Positions 15,135 to 23,169 of a DNA stretch of 64,000 bases are shown here, in pieces. The notes beneath the pieces are model-generated. The model had not been told where the DNA came from. It was given only the letters and a program-made list of their open reading frames with translations, and did not search any database. Both the position numbers and the translations under genes were made by a program. The stretch comes from Treponema primitia ZAS-2 (lineage in GTDB: Bacteria > Spirochaetota > Spirochaetia > Treponematales > Breznakiellaceae), in the NCBI RefSeq assembly GCF_000214375.1, contig NC_015578.1, forward strand, positions 3,782,001-3,846,000. The letters are read 5' to 3'. Numbering within the stretch: the stretch's first letter is position 1; each line of letters starts with the position of its first letter.

Positions 15135-16589
15135 TTATGAGGCGAATGAAGCAATGGTCAGGATACCTTCAATATCGAGGCAGCCCGCAAGTTCCGCCGC
15201 AAAGGCATCCAGGGCTGCTTCAACCCTTACGGTTTGATCAATCCCATCTGAGATAAGGCCAAGCTTGGCCAACCACCGCGAGCGCTGCCTGGGATCGTCA
15301 AACAGGCGATGAATATAGCAGCCGGCAACACGCCCATCCTGACTGACCGCGCCGTCCAGGGCGCCATTGGAAAATTGGAGCAGGGGGACGGCGCCGGGGT
15401 CAAGCTCGGTTCGCCCGCAATGGATTTCATACCCCCGGAAAGGCGTGTGATCGCCCAGGCTGATTCCATCGACTTCCGTCACACGCTTATCCTCGGTAAG
15501 CACGGTGCGCACCGGCAGCAGGCCAAGCCCCGGGACTTCCCCCGGCGTTCCTTCCAGGCCCAGGGGATCCGCTATGGTTTTCCCCAGCATCTGGTAGCCC
15601 CCGCAGAGGCCCAGCACATGCCCGCCCCGCCTGATATGGGCGGCCAAGTCCAGGTCCCAACCCTGGGCCCGGAAAAACGCCAGGTCGCTGATGGTGGTTT
15701 TGCTTCCGGGCAAAATGATCAGCCGGGCATTTCCCGGCAAAGCCTGTCCCGGCGGCACATGGACGATTCGCACCGAGGCTTCAGCATCCAGGGCGTCAAA
15801 GTCATCGGAGTTCGATATGTGGGGAAGCAGGGGAATCGCTATGGTCACCCCATCCTTGCCGGCCATATCCGCGGGTATAGCATCTTCCTCGGGCAGGCTG
15901 CGCGCTGCGGCAATCCAGGGCACAATCCCCAAACCACGCCAGCCGGTCGATTTTTCAATGGACCGGTAGCCATCATGAAAAAGCCTTACATCCCCACGGA
16001 AGCGGTTGATGAGAAAGCCCTTGATCATTGCCGCATCTTCCGGGTCCAGGACTGCCTTGGTACCCACCAAGGACGCGATAACACCGCCTCGATCAATATC
16101 ACCCACCAAGATGACCGGTACACCCGCAGGCCGGGCAAATCCCATATTGGCGATATCGCCGTTTCTCAGATTTATTTCCGCCGGGCTGCCCGCCCCCTCA
16201 ACGATCACCAGGTCGCTTTCAGCGCGCAGCCGTTCAAAAGACTGCATCACCGGCCCAATCAAAGAAGTGCGGCCATCATTGAAATCTTCCGCACGAAGCT
16301 TGCCGTATACTTTTCCCTGGACAATGACCTGGGCATCGGTGTTCGATTCGGGTTTCAAAAGCACAGGGTTCATGTCGACACTTGGCGGAACCCGGCAGCC
16401 CTGGGCTTGCAGGGCCTGGGCACGGCCGATTTCCCCGCCATCGGCGGTGGGCGCCGCATTGTTGGACATATTTTGCGCCTTAAAGGGACGAACCTTCAGG
16501 CCCCTATTGGCAAACAGCCTGCAAAGTCCCGCTACCAGAACTGATTTACCGACATCCGAGCCGGTGCCTTGAAGCATGATGGCTGGCAT
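15135..16589 (-). CDS. cobQ: Second cobyric acid synthase, alphaproteobacterial-type
   Basis: This 484-residue glutamine amidotransferase amidates side chains b, d, e and g of adenosylcobyrinic acid a,c-diamide. The DTBS-like ATPase motif GTGSDVGKSVLVAGLCR (residues 8-24), FKAQNMSNNA, VEGAGSPAEINL and the triad-1 amidotransferase block GHVLGLCGGYQMLG with the nucleophilic cysteine are all present. It duplicates the cbiP at 19705-21183. Unlike that copy, the wording of its N-terminus (MPAIMLQGTGSDVGKSVLVAGLCRLF-like) and C-terminus (RVEAALDAFAAELAGCLDIE-like) matches what I recall from Rhizobium/Rhodobacter CobQ, and codon choice looks richer in GCC/CGC. It is the last gene of operon 2, separated by an 89-bp gap with an AAGGAGG site. 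Transfer from an alphaproteobacterium is plausible but needs a tree. Confidence 0.93.
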   Translation of the reverse strand: MPAIMLQGTGSDVGKSVLVAGLCRLFANRGLKVRPFKAQNMSNNAAPTADGGEIGRAQALQAQGCRVPPSVDMNPVLLKPESNTDAQVIVQGKVYGKLRAEDFNDGRTSLIGPVMQSFERLRAESDLVIVEGAGSPAEINLRNGDIANMGFARPAGVPVILVGDIDRGGVIASLVGTKAVLDPEDAAMIKGFLINRFRGDVRLFHDGYRSIEKSTGWRGLGIVPWIAAARSLPEEDAIPADMAGKDGVTIAIPLLPHISNSDDFDALDAEASVRIVHVPPGQALPGNARLIILPGSKTTISDLAFFRAQGWDLDLAAHIRRGGHVLGLCGGYQMLGKTIADPLGLEGTPGEVPGLGLLPVRTVLTEDKRVTEVDGISLGDHTPFRGYEIHCGRTELDPGAVPLLQFSNGALDGAVSQDGRVAGCYIHRLFDDPRQRSRWLAKLGLISDGIDQTVRVEAALDAFAAELAGCLDIEGILTIASFAS

Positions 16590-16678
16590 TAGGCGCCTCC
16601 TTCATAGGTATTCGAGCAAAACCATGAGACGGTATACCACAGGCGGATAGATCAGGCAAGACGAATTATCAAAGCCGC

Positions 16679-17491
16679 TTATGGCGATTCACCCATGTTA
16701 TCGTAAAAAAGAAATCCCCTGCAAGGCAAAATTTCCGCTTTCACCGAAAACACCCCGGCAAAAAATTCCGGGGTAAAGACCCTATCGGGGTTCCCATCGG
16801 CGGCGATTCGGCCCCGATTGAGGGCGATGATCCGGCTGGTAAAGCGGTAGGCCAGGTTCAGGTCGTGGTGTATGCCGATAACCGTGAGTCCCCGATCTTT
16901 TACCAACCGAGAGAGGAGCTTCATCATGGCGATTCGGGCGGCTATGTCCAGCTCGCTCAGGGTTTCGTCCAGGAGGAGAAGCCGGGAAGGGGCGGCGGCA
17001 GAACCGGGATCGGGGAAAATCTGGAGCAGCGCCCGGGCCAGGAGGAGCCGCTGCATCTGGCCCCCGGAAATTTCGGTGACACTCTTGGCGGCCAGGTGCC
17101 AGACACCGGTTTCTTCCATAAGTTCCCGGGCCCGGTCCAGGGAAGCTTCATCCCAGGGGGCAAAACGGCTCTGGTGGGGGTGAAGGCCCATGAGGACCGT
17201 CTCCAGGCAGGTGTAGGGGAACTCAATTCGCCCGCCCTGGGGCACAAAGGCTATGCGCCGGGCCCGCTCAGGCACGGGGTACCGGTGTATTTCCCGGTTT
17301 TCTAGCAGGACTTCCCCGGTAGCGGGGGTAAAATAGCCTAACAGGAGCTGGAAAAGGGTAGTTTTGCCGCTGCCGTTGGGGCCAACCAGGGCTATATGCT
17401 CACCACTTTCCACCGAAAGGGCAATGTCCTTCAGCACATCCTCCTTATTGCTGTACGAAAAGGAGAGGTTTTTCACCGAAAGGAGGCTCAT
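16679..17491 (-). CDS. ABC transporter ATP-binding protein, BtuD/FecE family (operon 2)
   Basis: A 270-residue ATPase with Walker A VGPNGSGKTT (residues 35-44), Q-loop FVPQGGRIEFPYTC, signature EISGGQMQRLLLARALL, an insertion rich in proline, alanine and serine between signature and Walker B (LLLLDETLSELD), and switch histidine in GIHHDLNLAYRF. The terminal region (SVKAEILPCRGFLFY) is typical for metal-chelate/B12 importers. It overlaps the permease gene by 4 bp. The binding protein of this pair is not adjacent; the BtuF-like lipoprotein at 34239-35198, divergently transcribed with cbiK, is the likely partner. Substrate: corrinoid or a cobalt chelate. Confidence 0.92.
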   Translation of the reverse strand: MSLLSVKNLSFSYSNKEDVLKDIALSVESGEHIALVGPNGSGKTTLFQLLLGYFTPATGEVLLENREIHRYPVPERARRIAFVPQGGRIEFPYTCLETVLMGLHPHQSRFAPWDEASLDRARELMEETGVWHLAAKSVTEISGGQMQRLLLARALLQIFPDPGSAAAPSRLLLLDETLSELDIAARIAMMKLLSRLVKDRGLTVIGIHHDLNLAYRFTSRIIALNRGRIAADGNPDRVFTPEFFAGVFSVKAEILPCRGFLFYDNMGESP

Positions 17492-18570
17492 AGGCCACGC
17501 CCGCCCTTTTGTCTGAGGAAAATGAAGATGAAAAAGGGCCCCCCTAGAAGGGTGGTGAGGACCCCGACGGGTATTTCGCCCCCGGACAGAAGCCGAGCGA
17601 AGGTATCGGCGGCGCAGAGGAGGAGTCCTCCAAGGAGGGCGGACAGGGGTATGAGCAGCCGGTTGTCCGAGGTAACGGCCATGCGCAGCAGGTGGGGCAC
17701 GATGAGGCCTACAAAGCCTATCACCCCGCAGGTGGAGACGCAGACAGCAGAGATGGTGGCGCCCAGGAAAAGGTAGAACAGCCGGGTCCGCTTGACCTGG
17801 ACTCCCAGGGATTCGGCGCTGCGGCTGCCCAGGGTCAGGATGTTCAGATCCGCCGCAAAAATCCGGGCCAGGACAAGGGCGGCGGGGACCACTGTCGCGA
17901 GAAGCAGAGCTTCATTCCAGCCTTTGGCGGAAAGGCTTCCCATGAGCCAAAAAACGATTGCACCAACGTTTTCACCGGAAAGCATTTTCAGAAAACTGAT
18001 GCCCGCAGAAAGGATGGCGCTGAGTATGATCCCCGCCATGATGAGGTTCGCGCTGACCAGGCCGCTGCTCCGTTGTGCAATGAGCAGCACCAGTGCCAGG
18101 GTCAGAGCAGCGAAAACCAGGGCCGCCGAGGATACCGGGAGGAGCAGGCCCAAGGTTATGTTGAAAAATATAGCCAGGGAGGCACCGAAAGCTGCGCCGG
18201 TGCTTATGCCTAAGGTATAGGGATCCGCCAAAGGGTTTTGGAGTATGCCCTGGAATATCACCCCGGCTACCGCCAGCCCAGCCCCGGCGAGTATGCTGAG
18301 GAGTATCCTGGGAAGCCGCAGTTCCCAGACCACCGCAACCATTCCCGAGGAAATGCCTGCCAGTGCTTCCGGACTGCCGACCGGCCCGAAAAAAGCGGTC
18401 CGGAGCTTTGCCGAAAGGATACGGAGTATGCTGGACGCCGGGATATCCATGGCCCCCATACCCAGAGTAAAGATCACAGCCAGGACTAGGGCAACCCAGA
18501 GCAGCAGTCCCAGGAGGAAACACCGTTTCCGAATCGCCCTGTAGGCCTGGACCGGGTCCACAGTTTTCAC
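17488..18570 (-). CDS. ABC transporter permease, BtuC/FecCD family (operon 2)
   Basis: A 360-residue membrane protein with about ten helices and the BtuC landmarks ELRLPRILLSILAGAGLAVAG, QNPLADPYTLGISTGAAFGA, VCGVIGFVGLIVPHLLR, and the terminal GEIPVGVLTTLLGGPFFIFIFLRQKGG. It retains the NPLADPYTLG motif in full, unlike the operon 1 permease (NQIASPYILG), so the two importers are not recent duplicates. It overlaps cbiC by 4 bp upstream and the ATPase by 4 bp downstream. It lies inside the corrin-ring operon, which supports corrinoid or cobalt-compound uptake, under the same B12 riboswitch. Confidence 0.93.
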   Translation of the reverse strand: MKTVDPVQAYRAIRKRCFLLGLLLWVALVLAVIFTLGMGAMDIPASSILRILSAKLRTAFFGPVGSPEALAGISSGMVAVVWELRLPRILLSILAGAGLAVAGVIFQGILQNPLADPYTLGISTGAAFGASLAIFFNITLGLLLPVSSAALVFAALTLALVLLIAQRSSGLVSANLIMAGIILSAILSAGISFLKMLSGENVGAIVFWLMGSLSAKGWNEALLLATVVPAALVLARIFAADLNILTLGSRSAESLGVQVKRTRLFYLFLGATISAVCVSTCGVIGFVGLIVPHLLRMAVTSDNRLLIPLSALLGGLLLCAADTFARLLSGGEIPVGVLTTLLGGPFFIFIFLRQKGGRGL

Positions 18571-19205
18571 AAAGCTTCCTCCGCCATACGCAGCAGGGCA
18601 TTGCAGATAGCCGCCGCCACCGGACTGCCACCCTTCCGGCCCCGCACAGTAATATAAGGGGCGGTCCCGGCCATAAGCTTCTCCTTGGACTCCATCACGT
18701 TGACGAAGCCCACAGGTACGCCGATGATCAGCGGGGCCATCAACAGGCCCCGGGAATGTAAATCAAAGAGGCGGCCTAAAGCGGTGGGGGCGTTACCGAT
18801 GGCGAAGATCAGGGGCTTCCCAAGGGCCGCCGCCTTATCCATGGCAGCCAGGGCCCGGGTGGTGCCGTTTTTCTTTGCCGATTCCGCCACATCACTGTCC
18901 GCCATGAAACAGTAAACCTCAGCGCCAAATTTTCCCAGCCGCACTTTATCTATGCCGGCCTGGGCCATCCGGGTGTCAGTGACTATGGATGTTCCTTCAC
19001 GCAGGGCCTGTATTGCCAGAAGGGCGGCGCCTTCTGAAGCACAGAGATTCTGCACAAAGCTGAAATCGGCGGTGGCGTGAATCACCCGTATAAGGACGGC
19101 TTCCAGTATCGGGTCCAGTTTAGGCATATCAGGGGCGAGCTCCCGGCGAATGATCTCAAAACTCCGCTTTTCAATGTCCTCAGGCTTATCGTATTGCCAA
19201 TTCAT
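18567..19205 (-). CDS. cbiC: Cobalt-precorrin-8 methylmutase
   Basis: CbiC moves the C11 methyl to C12, converting cobalt-precorrin-8 to cobyrinic acid. The 212-residue length and the motifs are those of the CbiC/CobH family: EKRSFEIIRREL near the N-terminus, VIHATADFSF with the conserved catalytic histidine, TDTRMAQAGI, GNAPTALGRL, and a C-terminal GVPVGFVNVMESKEKL and GRKGGSPVAAAICNAL. The stop overlaps the permease start by 4 bp and its start touches the cobA stop, so translation is coupled. It acts in the cytoplasm after CbiET and before CbiA. Confidence 0.95.
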   Translation of the reverse strand: MNWQYDKPEDIEKRSFEIIRRELAPDMPKLDPILEAVLIRVIHATADFSFVQNLCASEGAALLAIQALREGTSIVTDTRMAQAGIDKVRLGKFGAEVYCFMADSDVAESAKKNGTTRALAAMDKAAALGKPLIFAIGNAPTALGRLFDLHSRGLLMAPLIIGVPVGFVNVMESKEKLMAGTAPYITVRGRKGGSPVAAAICNALLRMAEEAL

Positions 19206-19708
19206 TAATATTCAATTCCTTCCCGGGCTTTCACGCCCAGATCGTAGGGGTGTTTTATCTTCCGGATCTCCGAAACATAATCCGCCGCCTCCACCAGATG
19301 AGGGGGCGGGTCCCGGCCGGTAAGAACCAATTCGGGCTTTTCCCCTGTTTTAAAAACCAGATCGTCTATCAGCTCCCGATCCAGGGCGCCCAGGTTATAG
19401 GCGGACAAAACTTCGTCCATGACCAGGAGATCACAGGGCAGGGCCAGGGCTTCTTTAAGGTTACTGTTATTATCATCGGTCATTTCTGTGCGGGTATCTT
19501 CGACCAGGTTCCGAAAAAAACCGTAATCCTTCTTGTTCCGCAGTACCGTGATATTCGGAACAAATTTCAGGCTGTGAATCTCCCCGGTATCCCGGCCTTT
19601 CATGAATTGCAGTATTACTACGCGCTTTCCGCTTCCGGCTGCCCTCAGGGCAAGTCCCAGGGCGGCGGTTGTTTTTCCCTTACCGTCGCCGGTATAAATA
19701 TGGATCAT
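19205..19708 (-). CDS. cobA: Corrinoid adenosyltransferase, CobA/BtuR type
   Basis: This 167-residue P-loop enzyme transfers the 5'-deoxyadenosyl group of ATP to Co(I) corrinoids. Family evidence: IYTGDGKGKTTAALGLALRAAG at residues 4-25 (the CobA P-loop), VVILQFMKGRDTGE, PCDLLVMDEVLSAYNLGAL and a terminal VSEIRKIKHPYDLGVKAREGIEY. Length is slightly under that of the Salmonella enzyme because the N-terminal helix is missing, a common variation. It overlaps cbiP upstream by 4 bp and shares its last base with the next gene's start. The adenosylated product feeds CbiP and the nucleotide-loop enzymes. Confidence 0.95.
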   Translation of the reverse strand: MIHIYTGDGKGKTTAALGLALRAAGSGKRVVILQFMKGRDTGEIHSLKFVPNITVLRNKKDYGFFRNLVEDTRTEMTDDNNSNLKEALALPCDLLVMDEVLSAYNLGALDRELIDDLVFKTGEKPELVLTGRDPPPHLVEAADYVSEIRKIKHPYDLGVKAREGIEY

Positions 19709-21183
19709 GCTCCCTCCTCCAGTATGCGGTATATAAAGGGCATATCCAGGTTTTCCCGTACCGCATCCTCCAAGATATCAAACTGCTCTTCCTTGTACTG
19801 GTGCAGATCAAATACATGATCCGACAATGAAGCTATTCCTTTCTTTTCACAGAGGGCCGCAAAAAGGGCTGACCGGCATTCGGCGCTGTCAAAAATACCG
19901 TGGAGGTAGGTTCCGTACACATTGCCCCGTTGGGTCAAAAGGGATCGCTCTTCCGTACCATCCGCATTAAAGGTGCTTCCCATGTGGATTTCGTAGCCCT
20001 CTACGGCGCAGCCTCCAAAGGCCGTGACAATACCCTTCACCTGTTTCCGCTGTTTTTCCCGCATGAACACTGTCCGCTGGGGCAGAAGGCTAAGCCCCGC
20101 CATACTGCCGCCACCCTCGATTTCCACGCCTTCCCCATCTGTGACCTTTTCCCCCAGCATTTGATACCCCCCGCAGATGCCGAAGATCATGGTTCCTGTT
20201 TCCGCAAGCCTAAGCAATGCCCCTTCCAGGCCGCTTTCCCGCAGCCACTTGAGATCAGAAATAGTGTTCTTAGTCCCAGGTAGAATCAGCAGGTCCGGTT
20301 TTCCCAGGGAACGGAGATCCCCTACATAGCGCACCCCCACACCATCGGTGGCTTCCAGGGCAAAGAAGTCGGTGAAGTTCGATATTTTAGGAAGCCGTAT
20401 CACCGCCACATCCAGGAGACTGTCCCGCTTTTTTGCCCCAAAACGGTCAGTAAGGCTGTCCTCATCTTCAATATCCACCTGTAGCCAGGGCAGTACCCCT
20501 GCTACGGGTTTCCCGCTCTTTTCCTCCAGCATACCCAAGCCGGGGAGCAGTATTTTTGGATCGCCCCGGAACTTGTTGATCACCAGGGCCTTTACCAGGT
20601 CCCGCTCTTCCGGGTCCAGCAGCATCAGGGTACCGCAAAGCTGGGCAAACACCCCGCCCCGGTCAATATCCCCCGCAAGCAGCACCGGCGCCCGCACTTT
20701 TTTTGCAAGCCCCATGTTTACAAATTCGTCGTCCAGATTGATCTCCGCCGGGCTGCCTGCCCCTTCAATAACGATAATATCGTTGTCTCCTGCCAGGGTT
20801 TCGTAGGCAGAGAGCACCTGGGAGAGGAGATTGTTTTTCTGCATAAAATATTCGGCGGCCTTAAGGGTACCCAGAACTTCGCCCATTACGATAACCTGGG
20901 AGCCCATATCGGTGGTTGGTTTGAGCAGTATGGGATTCATGAGCACACTGGGCGCAATACCGCAGGCTTCGGCCTGCACTACCTGGGCGCGGCCCATCTC
21001 CAAACCTTCATCGGTGATCCAGGAGTTGAGGGCCATGTTCTGGGACTTGAATGGCACGACCTTATAGCCGTCTTTGCTAAAAACCCGGCACAGTCCTGTT
21101 ACCAGAAGGCTCTTGCCGGCGTTTGACATTGTTCCCTGAACCATGATGGGCCGTGCCTTGCCCTTAATTTTTCTGTTCATCAA
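19705..21183 (-). CDS. cbiP: Cobyric acid synthase (native-type copy)
   Basis: A 492-residue glutamine-dependent amidase for side chains b, d, e and g. It carries VQGTMSNAGKSLLVTGLCRVF at residues 14-34, FKSQNMALNSWIT, VIEGAGSPAEINL, the switch GDIDRGGVFAQL, and the amidotransferase nucleophile in MIFGICGGYQMLGE. The MALNS wording is the Firmicute/Spirochaete style and differs from MSNNA in the second copy at 15135-16589. It sits between cobA and cobD with overlaps of 4 and 20 bp, the expected pathway neighbourhood, so this is probably the ancestral enzyme. Having two full-length, apparently active synthases in one operon is unusual. Confidence 0.95.
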   Translation of the reverse strand: MMNRKIKGKARPIMVQGTMSNAGKSLLVTGLCRVFSKDGYKVVPFKSQNMALNSWITDEGLEMGRAQVVQAEACGIAPSVLMNPILLKPTTDMGSQVIVMGEVLGTLKAAEYFMQKNNLLSQVLSAYETLAGDNDIIVIEGAGSPAEINLDDEFVNMGLAKKVRAPVLLAGDIDRGGVFAQLCGTLMLLDPEERDLVKALVINKFRGDPKILLPGLGMLEEKSGKPVAGVLPWLQVDIEDEDSLTDRFGAKKRDSLLDVAVIRLPKISNFTDFFALEATDGVGVRYVGDLRSLGKPDLLILPGTKNTISDLKWLRESGLEGALLRLAETGTMIFGICGGYQMLGEKVTDGEGVEIEGGGSMAGLSLLPQRTVFMREKQRKQVKGIVTAFGGCAVEGYEIHMGSTFNADGTEERSLLTQRGNVYGTYLHGIFDSAECRSALFAALCEKKGIASLSDHVFDLHQYKEEQFDILEDAVRENLDMPFIYRILEEGA

Positions 21184-22219
21184 GCACCTCCCTGATTGCT
21201 GCCATCAGCCGTTCATTTTGTTCCCGTTGTTTTACACAAACACGGTAGTAATGCTCATCCAAACCATGAAAATTACTGCAGTTACGAATCAGGACACCCT
21301 TCCCGATAAGTCTTTCCTTTAGAGAAGCCGCGCCGCAGAAAAGCAAAAAGTTGGCGTCACTGTCAAAAACATTAAAACCCGCATCCCTCAGTTCATAGGA
21401 GAGGAATTCCCGTTCAGTATCTATGACAGCCCTGCTCTGCTCTACCCAGCCGGTACATTCAAGGGCGACGAGGCCGGCTGCCTGGGCAGGGGCCGAAACA
21501 CTCCAGCACTGCCCCGTATCAGCCACGGTGGCAATAAGAGCAGCATCTGCGGCCAGGATGTAGCCGAGGCGCAGGCCTGCCATGCTGAAAGTTTTTGTGA
21601 AGGCCTTCAATACGACCAAAGAGGATCCTAAGTTTTCCGCCAGGGATTCGGCGGGGGTAAAGGGCAGGAAACATTCATCCATCACCAGCAGGATGCGAAA
21701 CTCCCTGCACCGCCGCAGTATATCTGCCAGCAGTTCCTGGTCGATCAGGCGGCCTGTGGGGTTGTTTGGATTGCAGAGAAAGGCCATATCAAGGCCGGGG
21801 CTAAGGTCCTCCAAGAAGCGTCTGCCCAGAGCAAAACCTTCGGCTTCTTTCAAGTAATGAAAAACAGTTTCGCCCCCCGCCAGTTTTACCGCCCGCTCGT
21901 ATTCGGAAAAGGTCGGGGCACATATCAGGGCACGGCGGGGTTTGCGGGCCAGACAAAGCCGGAATATCAAATCCGCAGCGCCATTACCGCAGTAAATGCG
22001 ATCCTCAGAAACCCCCTCGTGGGTAGAAAGGCCGGCCCGCAAAGCCCGGCATGAAGGATCAGGGTAACGCTGGTATTCATCCACATGGGCGCAGATTGCC
22101 TCCCTTACCGATGGAGGCATACCCAGAGGATTGGTATTCACCGAATAATCAAGGAACAGGCCTTCCCGGTCCTTTTCTATTAATTGTTCATGACTGTAAA
22201 TATCACCGCCATGCAGCAT
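21164..22219 (-). CDS. cobD: L-threonine-O-3-phosphate decarboxylase
   Basis: This 351-residue PLP enzyme of the aminotransferase I/II fold makes (R)-1-amino-2-propanol phosphate, the linker between corrin ring and nucleotide loop. Evidence: the HGGDIY start typical of CobD, DYSVNTNPLGMPPSV, YPDPSCRALRAGLS, CGNGAADLIFRL, FLCNPNNPTGRLI, DECFLPFTP, and the PLP-lysine motif LKAFTKTFSMAGLRLGY. It overlaps cbiP by 20 bp downstream and cbiB by 40 bp upstream. CobD beside CbiB is the normal arrangement because CbiB consumes its product. Confidence 0.93.
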   Translation of the reverse strand: MLHGGDIYSHEQLIEKDREGLFLDYSVNTNPLGMPPSVREAICAHVDEYQRYPDPSCRALRAGLSTHEGVSEDRIYCGNGAADLIFRLCLARKPRRALICAPTFSEYERAVKLAGGETVFHYLKEAEGFALGRRFLEDLSPGLDMAFLCNPNNPTGRLIDQELLADILRRCREFRILLVMDECFLPFTPAESLAENLGSSLVVLKAFTKTFSMAGLRLGYILAADAALIATVADTGQCWSVSAPAQAAGLVALECTGWVEQSRAVIDTEREFLSYELRDAGFNVFDSDANFLLFCGAASLKERLIGKGVLIRNCSNFHGLDEHYYRVCVKQREQNERLMAAIREVLDEQKN

Positions 22220-23169
22220 ATCCGTACCCCCATTGCCAGAATAAACAGCAGTATTGCTGTGCCGTAAAGAAGCCGGTTGGCCCTGATTATATCATCATCC
22301 TCTATAGGCCTGGTATCATCCCCGATATAGAGCTTTTCTTCAAGGGCCCCCTCATAGTATGCCGGCCCTGCAAGGCGCACACCCAGGGCTCCGGCGCACA
22401 CCGCCTCAGTCTGAGCCGAGTTAGGGCTGGCATGGTTGCGGGAATCCCGGCGCCAAATACGCAGGGCATTTTTGGCATCAAAGCGGAACAGCGCCGTTGC
22501 GAAGATCATGACGAGGGCGCAAAGCCGGGAGGGCAGGAAGTTAAGGATATCGTCCAGCTTGGCGGCAGCCCTTCCGAAGTAAAGATACTTTTCGTTTTTA
22601 TACCCCACCATGGAATCCATGGTATTAACGGACTTAAAGAAACAGCCCAGGGCCGCCCCGCCCAGCATAAGGTAAAAAAGGGGGGAAGCCACGCCATCGC
22701 CGGTATTCTCAGCTACTGTTTCTACCGCCGCCCGGGTAATCCCCGCCCGGTCAAGCCGATCAGTATCCCTGCCCACGATCCGGGAAACCGCCCACCGCGC
22801 TCCATCCAAATCATCAGCTTTTAGGCGATCATAAACCCGCATACTTTCTACCCGCATATCTTTTACGGCGATAAGCTGATAACAGAGAAAGCTTTCTACC
22901 AGAAAACCCGCAACAGGATGGATCCCGTAGGCAAAATACAGTAAAGCGAAGGGAATGCCGGTGCTGATCAGGATCACTACGCAGGTAAAGCATAGACCAG
23001 AGCAGAACTGAACACCGGGAGATTTTCCGACTTTTAGAAATAATTTTTCTAACCGGGAAACAATTTTCCCCACAAAACGGATGATATGGGGAATAGCCGG
23101 CGGGTCGCCAAAGATAAGGTCTAGGATGAAACCTGTTGCAAGGGCGGCAGTGGACCAGAGGAGTATCAT
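22180..23169 (-). CDS. cbiB: Adenosylcobinamide-phosphate synthase
   Basis: CbiB is the membrane ligase that attaches aminopropanol phosphate to adenosylcobyric acid. The 329-residue protein shows the family signature LDLIFGDPPAIPHIIRFVGKIVSRLEKL near the N-terminus, SFLCYQLIAVKDM, SRIVGRDTDRLDRAGITRAAVETVAENTGDGVASPLFYL, and NHASPNSAQTEAVCAGALGVRLAG, with several hydrophobic helices. Length is normal. It overlaps cobD at its 3' end and cbiA by 4 bp at its 5' end, so it is embedded in the coupled operon 2 transcript. Confidence 0.95.
   Translation of the reverse strand: MILLWSTAALATGFILDLIFGDPPAIPHIIRFVGKIVSRLEKLFLKVGKSPGVQFCSGLCFTCVVILISTGIPFALLYFAYGIHPVAGFLVESFLCYQLIAVKDMRVESMRVYDRLKADDLDGARWAVSRIVGRDTDRLDRAGITRAAVETVAENTGDGVASPLFYLMLGGAALGCFFKSVNTMDSMVGYKNEKYLYFGRAAAKLDDILNFLPSRLCALVMIFATALFRFDAKNALRIWRRDSRNHASPNSAQTEAVCAGALGVRLAGPAYYEGALEEKLYIGDDTRPIEDDDIIRANRLLYGTAILLFILAMGVRICCMAVIFTVMNN

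Noticed and set aside
15309-16544. Long open frame of 411 codons on the plus strand
   Set aside because: It lies antisense to cobQ, has no recognisable motifs, and arises from the codon bias of the opposite strand.
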